Origin: Roseomonas mucosa ATCC BAA-692
GTDB taxonomy: Bacteria; Pseudomonadota; Alphaproteobacteria; Acetobacterales; Acetobacteraceae
DNA length: 64,000 nt
Reading direction: 5' to 3'
Assembly: GCF_000622225.1 (NCBI RefSeq)
Contig: NZ_JHWD01000004.1
Coordinates: 124,001-188,000, forward strand
Position numbers and translations under genes: made by a program. Positions 52,790-61,291 of this stretch are shown here, in pieces. Each line of letters opens with the position of its first letter. Positions within the stretch are counted from its first letter, which is position 1. Below the pieces are notes generated by a model that saw nothing but the letters and a program-made list of their open reading frames with translations, searched no databases and was not told where the DNA came from.

Positions 52790-53860
52790 ATGGCCAGCCT
52801 GACCTATCGTGACGCCGGGGTGGACATCGAGGCGGGTGACGCGCTGGTGGACGCCATCAAGCCCCTCGCCAGGTCCACGGACCGAAGCGGGACCATGGGC
52901 GGACTCGGCGGGTTCGGCGCGCTGTTCGACCTGAAGGCCGCGGGCTTCAAGGATCCGGTCCTGGTCTCCTCCACCGACGGCGTGGGCACCAAGCTGCGGC
53001 TGGCCATCGATTCGGGCCACCATGACGGCGTCGGCATCGACCTCGTGGCCATGTGCGTGAACGACCTCGTGGTGCAGGGCGCCGAGCCGCTCTTCTTTCT
53101 GGACTACTTCGCCACCGGCAAGCTGGAGGTGGCGCAGGCCAGCGCCGTGGTCGCCGGCATCGCCGAGGGCTGCCGCCAGGCGGGCTGCGCCCTGGTGGGC
53201 GGCGAGACCGCCGAGATGCCCGGCATGTACGGCAAGGGCGACTACGACCTCGCCGGCTTCTCGGTCGGCGCGGCGGAGCGCACGGACCTGCTGCCGAAGC
53301 CTGATGTCGGCGCGGGCGACGTGCTGCTGGGCCTGCTGTCCTCCGGCGTGCATTCCAATGGCTACTCGCTGGTGCGGCGGATCGTGGAGGGCGGCAATGC
53401 CGGGCTGAAGGACCCGGCCCCCTTCGCCAGCGGCAGGACGCTGGGCGAGGCGCTGCTGGAGCCGACCCGGATCTATGTGAAATCCGTCCTCGCCGTGCAC
53501 CGCGCCGGGCTGCTGAAGGCCGCCGCGCATATCACCGGCGGCGGGCTGCCGGGCAACCTGCCGCGCGTGCTGCCGGCCGGCACCGTGGCGGTGGTGGATG
53601 CCGCCGCCTGGACGCCGCCGCCGGTCTTCGCCTGGCTGGCCAGGATGGGCGGCGTGGTGCCGGAGGAGATGCTGCGCGTCTTCAACTGCGGCCTCGGCAT
53701 GGTGCTGGTGGTGGCCGAGAATTCCGTCGGGGAAGCCACGCGGCTGTTGCAGGAGGCTGGCGAGACGGTGGCCCGCATCGGACGCATCGAGACGGCGCCG
53801 GAGGGCGACGAGGCCAGCGTGCGGGTGGACAACCTGACGGCCCAGTGGCCGCAGCCGTGA
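52790..53860 (+). CDS. purM: Phosphoribosylformylglycinamidine cyclo-ligase
   Basis: AIR synthetase, the fifth step of purine synthesis, 356 residues. The N-terminal glycine-rich loop [49 protein letters not shown] and [11 protein letters not shown] are all present. GGGAG lies six bases before the ATG. purN overlaps its stop. It is divergent from the DUF2066 gene. Confidence 0.95.
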   Translation: MASLTYRDAGVDIEAGDALVDAIKPLARSTDRSGTMGGLGGFGALFDLKAAGFKDPVLVSSTDGVGTKLRLAIDSGHHDGVGIDLVAMCVNDLVVQGAEPLFFLDYFATGKLEVAQASAVVAGIAEGCRQAGCALVGGETAEMPGMYGKGDYDLAGFSVGAAERTDLLPKPDVGAGDVLLGLLSSGVHSNGYSLVRRIVEGGNAGLKDPAPFASGRTLGEALLEPTRIYVKSVLAVHRAGLLKAAAHITGGGLPGNLPRVLPAGTVAVVDAAAWTPPPVFAWLARMGGVVPEEMLRVFNCGLGMVLVVAENSVGEATRLLQEAGETVARIGRIETAPEGDEASVRVDNLTAQWPQP

Positions 53861-54591
53861 CAGGTCCGGCTGGCGGGGAGGACCGCCGCCCGCGCGTGGC
53901 GGTGCTGATCTCCGGCCGCGGCAGCAACATGGCCGCGCTGCTGGAGGCCGCCACCGATCCGTCCTATCCGGCGCGGATCGCGCTGGTCCTGTCCAACCGC
54001 GCCGGCGCCGCCGGGCTGGCGCGGGCGGAGGCCGCGGGCATTCCGGTGGCCGTGGTCGAGAGCCGCGCCCACAAGGGCGACCGGGAAGGCTTCGAGGCGG
54101 CGATGCAGGCTGTGCTGGAGTCGCACCGCATCGGGATGATCGCCCTGGCCGGCTTCATGCGCGTGCTGACGGAAGGCTTCACCCGCCGCTGGGAAGGCCG
54201 GATGCTGAACATCCACCCGTCCCTCCTGCCCGCCTTCCCGGGGCTGGACACGCATGCCCGCGCCCTGGAGGCCGGGGTGCGGCTGCATGGCTGCACGGTG
54301 CACCTGGTCTCGGCGGGGGTGGACGAGGGGCCGATCCTGGCCCAGGCCGCCGTGCCCGTGCTGCCGGGCGACGACGAGGCGACCCTCGCCGCCCGCGTGC
54401 TGGCGCAGGAGCACCGGCTCTACCCGGCCGCCCTGGCCTGGATGGCCGTCTGGCTGGCGCGCCACGGCGCCGGGCCGCTGCCCGCCATGCGCCGGATCGC
54501 CGAAGAGGCGACGGCCGCTCTGCCCTCTGCAACGGGCGCCATGGCGAATCCCTTGCCCGCCTTCGCTGCCCTGCCTACAGAAAAAGCCTGA
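53857..54591 (+). CDS. purN: Phosphoribosylglycinamide formyltransferase
   Basis: Adds a formyl group from 10-formyltetrahydrofolate to GAR in purine synthesis. The core is complete: [23 protein letters not shown], the catalytic [16 protein letters not shown] and the later [12 protein letters not shown] with the catalytic aspartate. The C-terminus carries about 40 extra residues. The start is taken as a GTG that overlaps the purM stop (GTGA); another in-frame GTG is at 53845. Together they form a coupled purMN unit. Confidence 0.93.
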   Translation: MTGPAGGEDRRPRVAVLISGRGSNMAALLEAATDPSYPARIALVLSNRAGAAGLARAEAAGIPVAVVESRAHKGDREGFEAAMQAVLESHRIGMIALAGFMRVLTEGFTRRWEGRMLNIHPSLLPAFPGLDTHARALEAGVRLHGCTVHLVSAGVDEGPILAQAAVPVLPGDDEATLAARVLAQEHRLYPAALAWMAVWLARHGAGPLPAMRRIAEEATAALPSATGAMANPLPAFAALPTEKA

Positions 54592-54638
54592 ATCCTCCGG
54601 CACAAGGCGGAGGCGTGAAGCAGGGATCGGGGCGGAGC

Positions 54639-54797
54639 ATGGCCGAGGCACGGCAGCATATCGACATGGTACCGGTGCGGGCGGAGGACATCCTGTCCGA
54701 GCGCGAGGCCGGCTGGCACGCCTTCACCCGGGCCGCCGCCTGGGGAATCGGCGCGATCGTGGTGATCCTGCTGCTGCTCTACGCCTTCCTCGGCTGA
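54639..54797 (+). CDS. Small aa3-type cytochrome oxidase subunit IV-like protein
   Basis: A 52-residue protein with a short soluble start (EAGWHAFTRAAAWG) and one membrane helix (about residues 30-50). This layout and the W-x-x-F-T-R-x-x-x-W pattern match the bacterial aa3-type oxidase subunit IV family, single-helix proteins found loosely attached to cytochrome oxidase. No other oxidase genes are near. The ATG at 54639 is preferred to an earlier GTG at 54615. Confidence 0.6.
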   Translation: MAEARQHIDMVPVRAEDILSEREAGWHAFTRAAAWGIGAIVVILLLLYAFLG

Positions 54798-54873
54798 GCC
54801 GGGGAGCAGGGTTTCCCGTCCGCAAGGCCGGGATGGGCGAGGGGCGGGATGCCGCCCCTCGCCCGGGCCGGAA

Positions 54874-55296
54874 TCAGCCGGTGATCTCGGAACCGGCGAA
54901 GAAATACGCGATCTCGATCGCCGCGTTCTCCGGGCTGTCGGACCCGTGCACGCTGTTCGCCTCGATGCTCTCGGCGAAGAGCTTGCGGATGGTGCCCTCG
55001 GCGGCATTGACCGGGTTGGTGGCGCCCATGATCTCGCGGTTCTTGGCCACGGCGCCCTCGCCCTCGAGGACCTGCACCACCACCGGGCCGGAGGTCATGA
55101 AGGAGACGAGGTCCTTGAAGAAGGGACGCTCCTTGTGCACGCCGTAGAAGGTCTCGGCCTGCTGCTGCGACATCAGGATGCGCTTCTGCGCGACGATGCG
55201 CAGGCCCTTCTCCTCGAACACGGCGTTGATCTTGCCGGTCAGGTTACGCCGGGTGGCGTCGGGCTTGATGATGCTGAAGGTACGCTCGATGGCCAT
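54874..55296 (-). CDS. ndk: Nucleoside diphosphate kinase
   Basis: Moves the gamma phosphate from ATP to other nucleoside diphosphates. The 140-residue protein is of normal length, with the phosphorylated His117 in NSVHGSDS and the N-terminal [18 protein letters not shown]. The ATG at 55296 was chosen; the longer frame to 55419 lacks conservation. Convergent with the small membrane protein gene. Confidence 0.97.
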   Translation of the reverse strand: MAIERTFSIIKPDATRRNLTGKINAVFEEKGLRIVAQKRILMSQQQAETFYGVHKERPFFKDLVSFMTSGPVVVQVLEGEGAVAKNREIMGATNPVNAAEGTIRKLFAESIEANSVHGSDSPENAAIEIAYFFAGSEITG

Positions 55297-55507
55297 CGGG
55301 CTGGTTCCCTGCGAAAAAGGTAAGGCGCGCGCCCGATAGGCCGCCCGGCGCCCAGGCGCAAGCCCGCCGCTGCTCCAGCCGGTGGGACAAGGGGATGGGG
55401 CGGGGTTCCGGCACGGCATCTGCCGGACCCATCCAAGAATTCATCTGACATCCTGGATGCGATCGTCTATTCTCACGAAGCCGTGAGATTGATGGTTTTC
55501 CGTACCG

Positions 55508-55732
55508 ATGTCGCATTTTCCTTTCCTGCGCCCATCCGCTGAAGACGAGCTGCGCACGGCGCTGGACTTTCTCGATAGCGCCTTGCGGGCCTCCCGCCAC
55601 GCCGCGCGGCGCCACCATGTCGCGAAGGCCATCGAGCGCCTGGCGAGCGCGCACTACCTGCTTGGCTACCCGGAAGACCGGGAGCAGGAGGCTCTGGCCG
55701 TCCCGAGCGGGGCCGGCGTCCGGCCGGCCTGA
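55508..55732 (+). CDS. Small hypothetical protein
   Basis: A 74-residue protein with no recognised domain. The central part is amphipathic and helical (LRTALDFLDSALRASRHAARRHHVAKAIERLASAHYLLGY), rich in Ala, Arg and His, followed by a short tail. It stands alone between ndk (divergent) and amn (same strand). There is no clear Shine-Dalgarno sequence at the ATG, but the frame has a coding-like composition. Confidence 0.5.
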   Translation: MSHFPFLRPSAEDELRTALDFLDSALRASRHAARRHHVAKAIERLASAHYLLGYPEDREQEALAVPSGAGVRPA

Positions 55733-55820
55733 TCCCAGGGCGCCACCATCGCGGGAATGGTTACGGCCATCGCGGGTTGTGGCAGGCTGGGCCGGCACAG
55801 ACAGGAACGGATGCCAGCCG

Positions 55821-57284
55821 ATGCGGCATGAAACGGTGGCCTCCCCCGAGGAGGCCGTGGACCGCCTGGAGGCAATCTACGAGGCGGCCGTGGAGGCCGA
55901 GCGGGCGGCCCTGGACCGTTTCGTGTCCGGCGGTGCCGTGCCGACCGAGGCGGAGCGCGCCGCCTTCCGCTATCCGGCCCTGCACCTGCACTGGAATGCC
56001 GAGAACCTGCCCCCGGCGACCCGGCGGGCCTGGGCCAAGCTGCAACTGCCGGGCGATTATGCCACCACGGTGACGCAGCCCGCCGCCTTCCGGGCCTATC
56101 TGCTCGAACAGCTCCGCCCGTTGGCCGGGGAGTACGGCGTGCGCATCTCCGTGGGGCGCAGCGAGCAGGAGATCCCCTACCCCTATGTGCTGGAAGGCGG
56201 CGACGAGCTGGCGCGCGGCGGCGTCTCGGCAGCGGCGCTGGCGCGCCACTTCCCGGTGCCCATGCTCTCGGCGGTGGGGGACGAGACCGCCGACGCGTTG
56301 TGGAAGTACCGGGAGGGCGAGCCACGGCCGCTGGCGCTCTTCGACGCGGTGCGGGTGGACTATTCGCTGCGCCGCCTCGTCCACTACACAGGCAGCGACT
56401 GGCGCCATGTCCGCCCCTGGATCCTGCTCACCAACTATCAGCGCTATGTGGAGCAGTTCACCGGCTGGGCGCTGAACGAGCTCGCCAGGCCCGGCAGTCC
56501 CTATAGCCGCCTGGTCCTGCCCGGCGGCGCCTCGGTGGGACGGGAGGATTCGCCCGAGGCGGGGGCCGAGCTGGTCGCCGCCGCGCCCTGGCAGCGTTTC
56601 CAGATGCCCGCCTACCACCTGCTGCGCGGCGACGGGCGGGATGGCGTGACCATCGTCAACATCGGCGTCGGCCCGTCCAACGCCAAGACGATCACCGACC
56701 ACCTCGCGGTGCTGCGCCCGCATTGCTGGGTGATGATCGGCCATTGCGGCGGGCTGCGGCAGAGCCAGCAGATCGGCGACTACGTGCTGGCGCACGGCTA
56801 TCTGCGGCGGGACAAGATCCTGGACGAACTGCTGCCACCGGAAATCCCCGTCCCCGCCCTGGCGGAGGTGCAGGTCGCCTTGCAGGAGGCCGCCGTGCAG
56901 GTCACGGGCGAGCAGGGCGACGCGCTGAAGCGGCGCCTGCGGACCGGCACGGTCGTCACCTATGACGACCGCAACTGGGAGTTGCGCTGGTCGCAGGAGC
57001 GGCTGCGGATCAACCTGTCGCGCGCCATCGCTGTGGACATGGAAAGCGGCACGCTGGCCGCCCAGGGCTACCGGCTGCGGGTGCCCTACGGCACGCTGCT
57101 CTGCGTCTCCGACAAGCCGCTGCATGGCGAGATCAAGCTGCCCGGCGCCGCCACCGCCTTCTACCAGCGCGCCGTGAGCGAGCATCTCGCCATCGGCCTC
57201 GCCACCTTCGAGATCCTGCGCGGGCAGCTCGACGGGCTGCATTCGCGCAAGCTGCGCGCCTTCGACGAGCCACCCTTCCGATAG
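55821..57284 (+). CDS. amn: AMP nucleosidase
   Basis: Splits AMP to adenine and ribose 5-phosphate. The 487-residue protein matches bacterial Amn in length, with an N-terminal regulatory domain and a C-terminal phosphorylase-type domain. MIGHCGGLR and YVLAHGYLRRD are typical of this domain. The VDMESGTLAAQGYR active-site region and LCVSDKPLHGEIKLPG are also conserved. AGGAACGG lies before the ATG at 55821; longer in-frame extensions come from the preceding gene's region. ftsH follows after about 150 bases. Confidence 0.93.
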   Translation: MRHETVASPEEAVDRLEAIYEAAVEAERAALDRFVSGGAVPTEAERAAFRYPALHLHWNAENLPPATRRAWAKLQLPGDYATTVTQPAAFRAYLLEQLRPLAGEYGVRISVGRSEQEIPYPYVLEGGDELARGGVSAAALARHFPVPMLSAVGDETADALWKYREGEPRPLALFDAVRVDYSLRRLVHYTGSDWRHVRPWILLTNYQRYVEQFTGWALNELARPGSPYSRLVLPGGASVGREDSPEAGAELVAAAPWQRFQMPAYHLLRGDGRDGVTIVNIGVGPSNAKTITDHLAVLRPHCWVMIGHCGGLRQSQQIGDYVLAHGYLRRDKILDELLPPEIPVPALAEVQVALQEAAVQVTGEQGDALKRRLRTGTVVTYDDRNWELRWSQERLRINLSRAIAVDMESGTLAAQGYRLRVPYGTLLCVSDKPLHGEIKLPGAATAFYQRAVSEHLAIGLATFEILRGQLDGLHSRKLRAFDEPPFR

Positions 57285-57430
57285 CGCGCCGTGCCTTTCC
57301 GGGCCGCTGGACGGCCTGGCGACCGCCCCGTGAGGTCCGGCCAGCCTGTGGCGCAGGCGGCCGGGGCCATGAGGCCCGCGCGGGCCGGCCTCAGGCCAGC
57401 CTGGATGCCAAGCGAGGAACAGAGCCGGAC

Positions 57431-59353
57431 ATGCCCCCAGCCCCCGCCAAGCGACCCACGGGCCCGCAGAAGGACCCGCCGGATTCCGATCTCTGGAAGC
57501 GGCAGTTCACCATCTGGTACATTCTGGGCGCTTTCTTCCTGCTGACCTTCCTCCAGTCCATCTGGGCGAACTATTCGCAGGTGGAGACGGTGCCCTACTC
57601 GCAGTTCGAGACCCTGCTCGGCGAGGGCAGGATCTCCGAGGTCACCGTCTCCCAGGACACCATCAGGGGCCAGCTCAAGGAGGCGGAGGCGAACGGGCGG
57701 CGCGAGGTCAGCGCCGTGCGCGTCGATCCTGCCCTGGCGGAGCGGCTGAAGCAGCAGGGGGTCACGGTGGTGCGCGGCACGCCGCCGCCGGGCTTCCTGG
57801 CGCAGATGCTGACCTGGCTGGTGCCGATGGCGCTGCTCTACCTCGTCTGGATCTTCGCCTTCCGTCGCTTCGCCGCGAAACAGGGCTTCGGCGGGGTGAT
57901 GTCGATCGGCAAGTCGCGCGCCAAGATCTATGTCGAGAAGGACACCAGCGTGACCTTCGACGACGTGGCCGGGGTGGACGAGGCCAAGGCCGAGCTGCAG
58001 GAGGTCGTCTCCTTCCTCCGGGACCCGGCCTCCTATGGCCGGCTCGGCGGCCATGCGCCCAAGGGCATCCTGCTGGTCGGCCCGCCCGGCACCGGCAAGA
58101 CCCTGCTGGCCCGCGCCGTGGCGGGCGAGGCCGGGGTGCCCTTCTTCTCCATCTCCGGTTCCGAATTCGTCGAGATGTTCGTGGGCGTCGGCGCCGCGCG
58201 GGTGCGCGACCTCTTTGCCGAGGCGCGCAAGGCGGCGCCCTGCATCATCTTTATCGACGAGCTGGACTCGCTGGGCCGCAGCCGCACCTCCGGCCTGTCC
58301 GGCGGCGCGGACGAGAAGGAACAGACGCTGAACCAGCTCCTGGCCGAGCTGGACGGCTTCGACCCGCGCAGCGGCGTGATCCTGCTCGGCGCCACCAACC
58401 GGCCGGAGGTGCTGGACCCCGCCCTGCTGCGCCCGGGGCGCTTCGACCGGCAGGTGCTGGTGGACCGCCCCGACCGCCGGGGGCGGCTGCAGATCCTGCG
58501 GGTGCATGCGCGCAGGATCCGCCTCGCCCCCGATGCCGATCTCGATGCCGTCGCCGCCCTGACCCCGGGCGCGACCGGCGCCGACCTCGCCAACATGCTG
58601 AACGAGGCCGCGCTGGCCGCGACCCGGCGCCAGGCGGAGGCGGTGGAGCAGAGCGACCTCATCGCCGCCGTGGAGCGGGTGCTGGCGGGGGTCGAGCGCC
58701 GCAGCCGCATCCTCAGCCCGCCGGAGCGCCGCCGCGTGGCGGTGCACGAGATGGGCCATGCGCTGGTGGCGGCCAACCTGAGCGGTGTCGATCCGGTGCT
58801 GAAGGTCTCGATCATCCCGCGTGGCATCGGCGCCCTGGGCTACACCATGCAGAGCCCGGCGGAGGAACGCTTCCTGCTGGCGCGGAGCGAGTTGCGGAAC
58901 CGGATTGCCGTGCTGCTTGGCGGCCGCGCGGCGGAAACGCTGTTCTTCGACGGCGACATCTCCACCGGCGCCGCCGACGACCTCCAGCGCGCGACGGAAA
59001 CGGCGCAGGAGATGGTGACGCGCTACGGCATGGCGGATGCCCTGGGCAACCGCACCTATGCGCCGCCTCGCCAGAGTTTCCTGGGCGACCTCGCCCTGCC
59101 GCCGTCGCGCGCCGAGGTGAGCGAGGCCACGGAGCGCGAGATCGACCTCGCCGTGCGCGAACTGGTGGAAGAGGCCAACCGCCGCGCCACCCAGATCCTG
59201 GAGGCGCAGCGCGACCAGGTGGAAGCGGGCAGCCGGCTGCTGCTGGAGCGGGAAACCATCACGGCCGAGGATTTCCCGCCCCTGGTTCCGGCGGCGAAGC
59301 GCCGCGTCGCCGGGGCGCCCCCACTCCGGGAGGCGGGCATGGCGGAAGGCTGA
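57431..59353 (+). CDS. ftsH: ATP-dependent zinc metalloprotease FtsH
   Basis: Membrane-bound AAA+ protease of 640 residues. Two N-terminal helices flank a periplasmic domain (about 50-120). The AAA+ module has Walker A at 217-224 (GPPGTGKT), Walker [12 protein letters not shown] and the SRH region [12 protein letters not shown]. The protease has the zinc motif His439-Glu440-Met-Gly-His443, where most FtsH proteins have HEAGH. Compared with the housekeeping FtsH, the acidic C-terminus is absent and the linker is short, so this could be a second copy; only one is in the window. Confidence 0.9.
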   Translation: MPPAPAKRPTGPQKDPPDSDLWKRQFTIWYILGAFFLLTFLQSIWANYSQVETVPYSQFETLLGEGRISEVTVSQDTIRGQLKEAEANGRREVSAVRVDPALAERLKQQGVTVVRGTPPPGFLAQMLTWLVPMALLYLVWIFAFRRFAAKQGFGGVMSIGKSRAKIYVEKDTSVTFDDVAGVDEAKAELQEVVSFLRDPASYGRLGGHAPKGILLVGPPGTGKTLLARAVAGEAGVPFFSISGSEFVEMFVGVGAARVRDLFAEARKAAPCIIFIDELDSLGRSRTSGLSGGADEKEQTLNQLLAELDGFDPRSGVILLGATNRPEVLDPALLRPGRFDRQVLVDRPDRRGRLQILRVHARRIRLAPDADLDAVAALTPGATGADLANMLNEAALAATRRQAEAVEQSDLIAAVERVLAGVERRSRILSPPERRRVAVHEMGHALVAANLSGVDPVLKVSIIPRGIGALGYTMQSPAEERFLLARSELRNRIAVLLGGRAAETLFFDGDISTGAADDLQRATETAQEMVTRYGMADALGNRTYAPPRQSFLGDLALPPSRAEVSEATEREIDLAVRELVEEANRRATQILEAQRDQVEAGSRLLLERETITAEDFPPLVPAAKRRVAGAPPLREAGMAEG

Positions 59354-59537
59354 GACCGGGCCGCGGAAGCCCTGACGCTCGCGCCCCGGTCTCGCGCATG
59401 GGGGCCGGTGGAGACGCTGCTGTGCCTGAACGGCCTTGGTTTCCCACCGTGCGGGCCGTTTTGGCACTTTAGGGGTTTTAGGTTTTTAGTCCTTTAACTG
59501 CCAGAACGCGTCCTGATTAATTGTTCAGTCTAGGTAT

Positions 59538-59565
59538 TTGATGCTTTAATGACGTTGATTATATT
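59538..59565 (+). promoter_or_regulatory. Sigma70-like promoter in the AT-rich island
   Basis: TTGATG (59538-59543) and TATATT (59560-59565) are spaced by 16 bases and match the -35 and -10 consensus at 4 and 5 of 6 positions. It points right, toward a 170-base gene-free region ending in a hairpin. No downstream gene is on that strand before the opposite-strand carboxypeptidase. Confidence 0.4.
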
Positions 59566-59734
59566 CCTATAAGCTGAGCGCGGTCCGGAAAGCAAGGCGC
59601 GTCTGAGGGCCGGCCAGGAAGCGTGACGCCGGGTCCTGACGGGCGAGCGCATGCCGCTCGTCGGCCTGGAGCGGTGTCCGTTTGCCTTGGCTCACTTCAA
59701 CCACTCCAGCCTGTTGTTTCGGGAGCATCTTCAC

Positions 59735-59760
59735 GCGTCCGGATGATTCCATCCGGACGC
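59735..59760. terminator. Perfect 11-bp hairpin beside the carboxypeptidase end
   Basis: GCGTCCGGATG and CATCCGGACGC are perfect inverted arms with a four-base loop. It lies just past the carboxypeptidase stop (59769-59771, minus strand) and is flanked by GATCCGCTCTAG, so it could end transcripts from both sides. There is no T-run. Confidence 0.55.
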
Positions 59761-59768
59761 GATCCGCT

Positions 59769-61034
59769 CTAGGGCGCGATCACCATGCAGGCCCCGCGCT
59801 TCATCCGGGCGCAGGCCTGCCGGGCGCTCGTCTCGCTCAGCCCTGCCACCTGGGCGCGGTAAAGGGTCTGCCCCTTCAGCCGCACCTTTTCCACCCGCAC
59901 CGTCCCCGCGTTGCGCGCGGCGCTCCGGCGCGCGGCACTGGCCACCTTGCGCGCGGAGACGTTGCTTGGCAGCGCGCCGACCTGCACCGCCCACTCGCCC
60001 TTGCCGGCGCTGGAACGCGCCGGGGCGGGGCGGGAGGGCGCCACGGCAGGCCGGGCGCTGGTGGCGGCCCGGCGCAGCAGCGGCTCCGCGGCGCCCATCG
60101 CCGGCGCGGCATTGGCGCTGGGCACCAGCCCGGCCAGCACGCCGCCATGGCCCACCGAGCGGCCCGCCAGCAGCGTGTCGCCCCGCCCCGGCGGCGTGCC
60201 GGGAAGCTCGAAGCTCCGGTCGAGCAGCGCCATCACATGGCGGTCGCGCTCCCGCCCCGTGGCGCCGCCGAAGACCACGGCGATCAGCCGCCGCCCGTCG
60301 CGCCGGGCGCTGGTGACGATGTTGAAGCCGCTGGCGTTGATGAAGCCCGTCTTCAGCCCATCCGCGCCGTCGTAGTTCTCGTTGACGTAGTTGTGGCTGG
60401 CGATGGTCTGGCCGCGCCAGCGGAACTCCGGCGTGCTGAAATAGGCGTAGCGGTTCGGGAAGTCCCGGATCAGCCGCTGCGCCAGGATGGCCATGTCGCG
60501 GGCGGTGGTCACCTGGCGCGGGTCCGGGAGGCCGGAGGCGTTGCGGAAGACCGTGCTGGTCATTCCCATCTGGCGGGCCCGCAGCGTCATCAGCCGGGCG
60601 AAGCGCGCCTCGCTGCCCTCGCCCAGGAACTCGCCCACGGCGGAGGCCGCGTCGTTGGCGGACTTGGTCACCAGGGCCAGGATCGCGTCGCGGACCGTGA
60701 TGGTGGAACCGGGCTTCAGCCAGAGCTTGGAGGGCGGCCGCGAGGCCGCGTGCCGCGATACGGGAATGCGGGTGGAAGGCGAGACGTCGCCCGATTCCAG
60801 CACCGTGAAGAGCATGTAGAGCGTCATCATCTTGGTGAGCGAGGCCGGGTAGCGCGGCTCGTCGGCGCTGGAGGCGGTAAGGACCTGCCCCGTGCCCGCA
60901 TCCACCACGATCGAGGCATAGCGCTCGCTGCCGATCTGCGCCCGCGCCTGCCCTGGCGGAAGCCAAAGGGTGACGACGGCCGCCAGCGCCAGCAGGCGCA
61001 GGCCGCGTCGCAAGACGGCGCCGGTCTCGGTCAT
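59769..61034 (-). CDS. D-alanyl-D-alanine carboxypeptidase with SPOR domain (DacA/DacC type)
   Basis: Trims the terminal D-alanine from peptidoglycan stem peptides. The 421-residue protein has a signal peptide ending near ARAQ and the three penicillin-binding motifs: Ser65-x-x-Lys68 (SLTK), Ser125-x-Asn127 (SAN) and Lys228-Thr-Gly230 (KTG). The C-terminal 75 residues are a SPOR domain (WAVQVGALPSNVSARKVA, then YRAQVAGLSETSARQACARMK), which binds denuded glycan at division sites. ATG 61034 lies nine bases after GGAAG; the longer frame to 61241 is unsupported. Confidence 0.92.
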   Translation of the reverse strand: MTETGAVLRRGLRLLALAAVVTLWLPPGQARAQIGSERYASIVVDAGTGQVLTASSADEPRYPASLTKMMTLYMLFTVLESGDVSPSTRIPVSRHAASRPPSKLWLKPGSTITVRDAILALVTKSANDAASAVGEFLGEGSEARFARLMTLRARQMGMTSTVFRNASGLPDPRQVTTARDMAILAQRLIRDFPNRYAYFSTPEFRWRGQTIASHNYVNENYDGADGLKTGFINASGFNIVTSARRDGRRLIAVVFGGATGRERDRHVMALLDRSFELPGTPPGRGDTLLAGRSVGHGGVLAGLVPSANAAPAMGAAEPLLRRAATSARPAVAPSRPAPARSSAGKGEWAVQVGALPSNVSARKVASAARRSAARNAGTVRVEKVRLKGQTLYRAQVAGLSETSARQACARMKRGACMVIAP

Positions 61035-61291
61035 GCGGTGTACTTCCCCCTCCGGACGGCGCTCCCCCACGAAGCGTCGCCCGCTCCGCCAAGGTCTGGG
61101 CGCCAGCGCGGTGGGCTGGCAACCGCGAATAACCGACGCTTCATCCGGAAGCGGGTTTTTCCCGCCCCGCCGCGACCCGTAAGCCACAGTCGCGCAAGGA
61201 ATTTTTACCGGATCGCAAAACCCTGAAACACGGCGAAACATGACGCAGGGGACAGTTACAAGCCCTCCCGCCCGAGTCTCTTTGCGCCGGA

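Larger units (their letters stand above)
59354..59768. other. AT-rich intergenic island after ftsH
   Basis: This 415-base gap holds no convincing protein gene. A 9-bp inverted repeat directly follows ftsH (GAGACCGGG at 59352-59360 with CCCGGTCTC at 59385-59393). A strongly AT-rich stretch runs from about 59460 to 59580, containing a promoter-like element, and a perfect 11-bp hairpin lies at 59735-59760. A 31-codon ATG frame at about 59651 is not convincing. Confidence 0.6.

Noticed and set aside
59651-59746. A 31-codon ORF in the AT-rich island
   Set aside because: No ribosome site, no conserved features, and its stop lies in the hairpin; better explained as chance.
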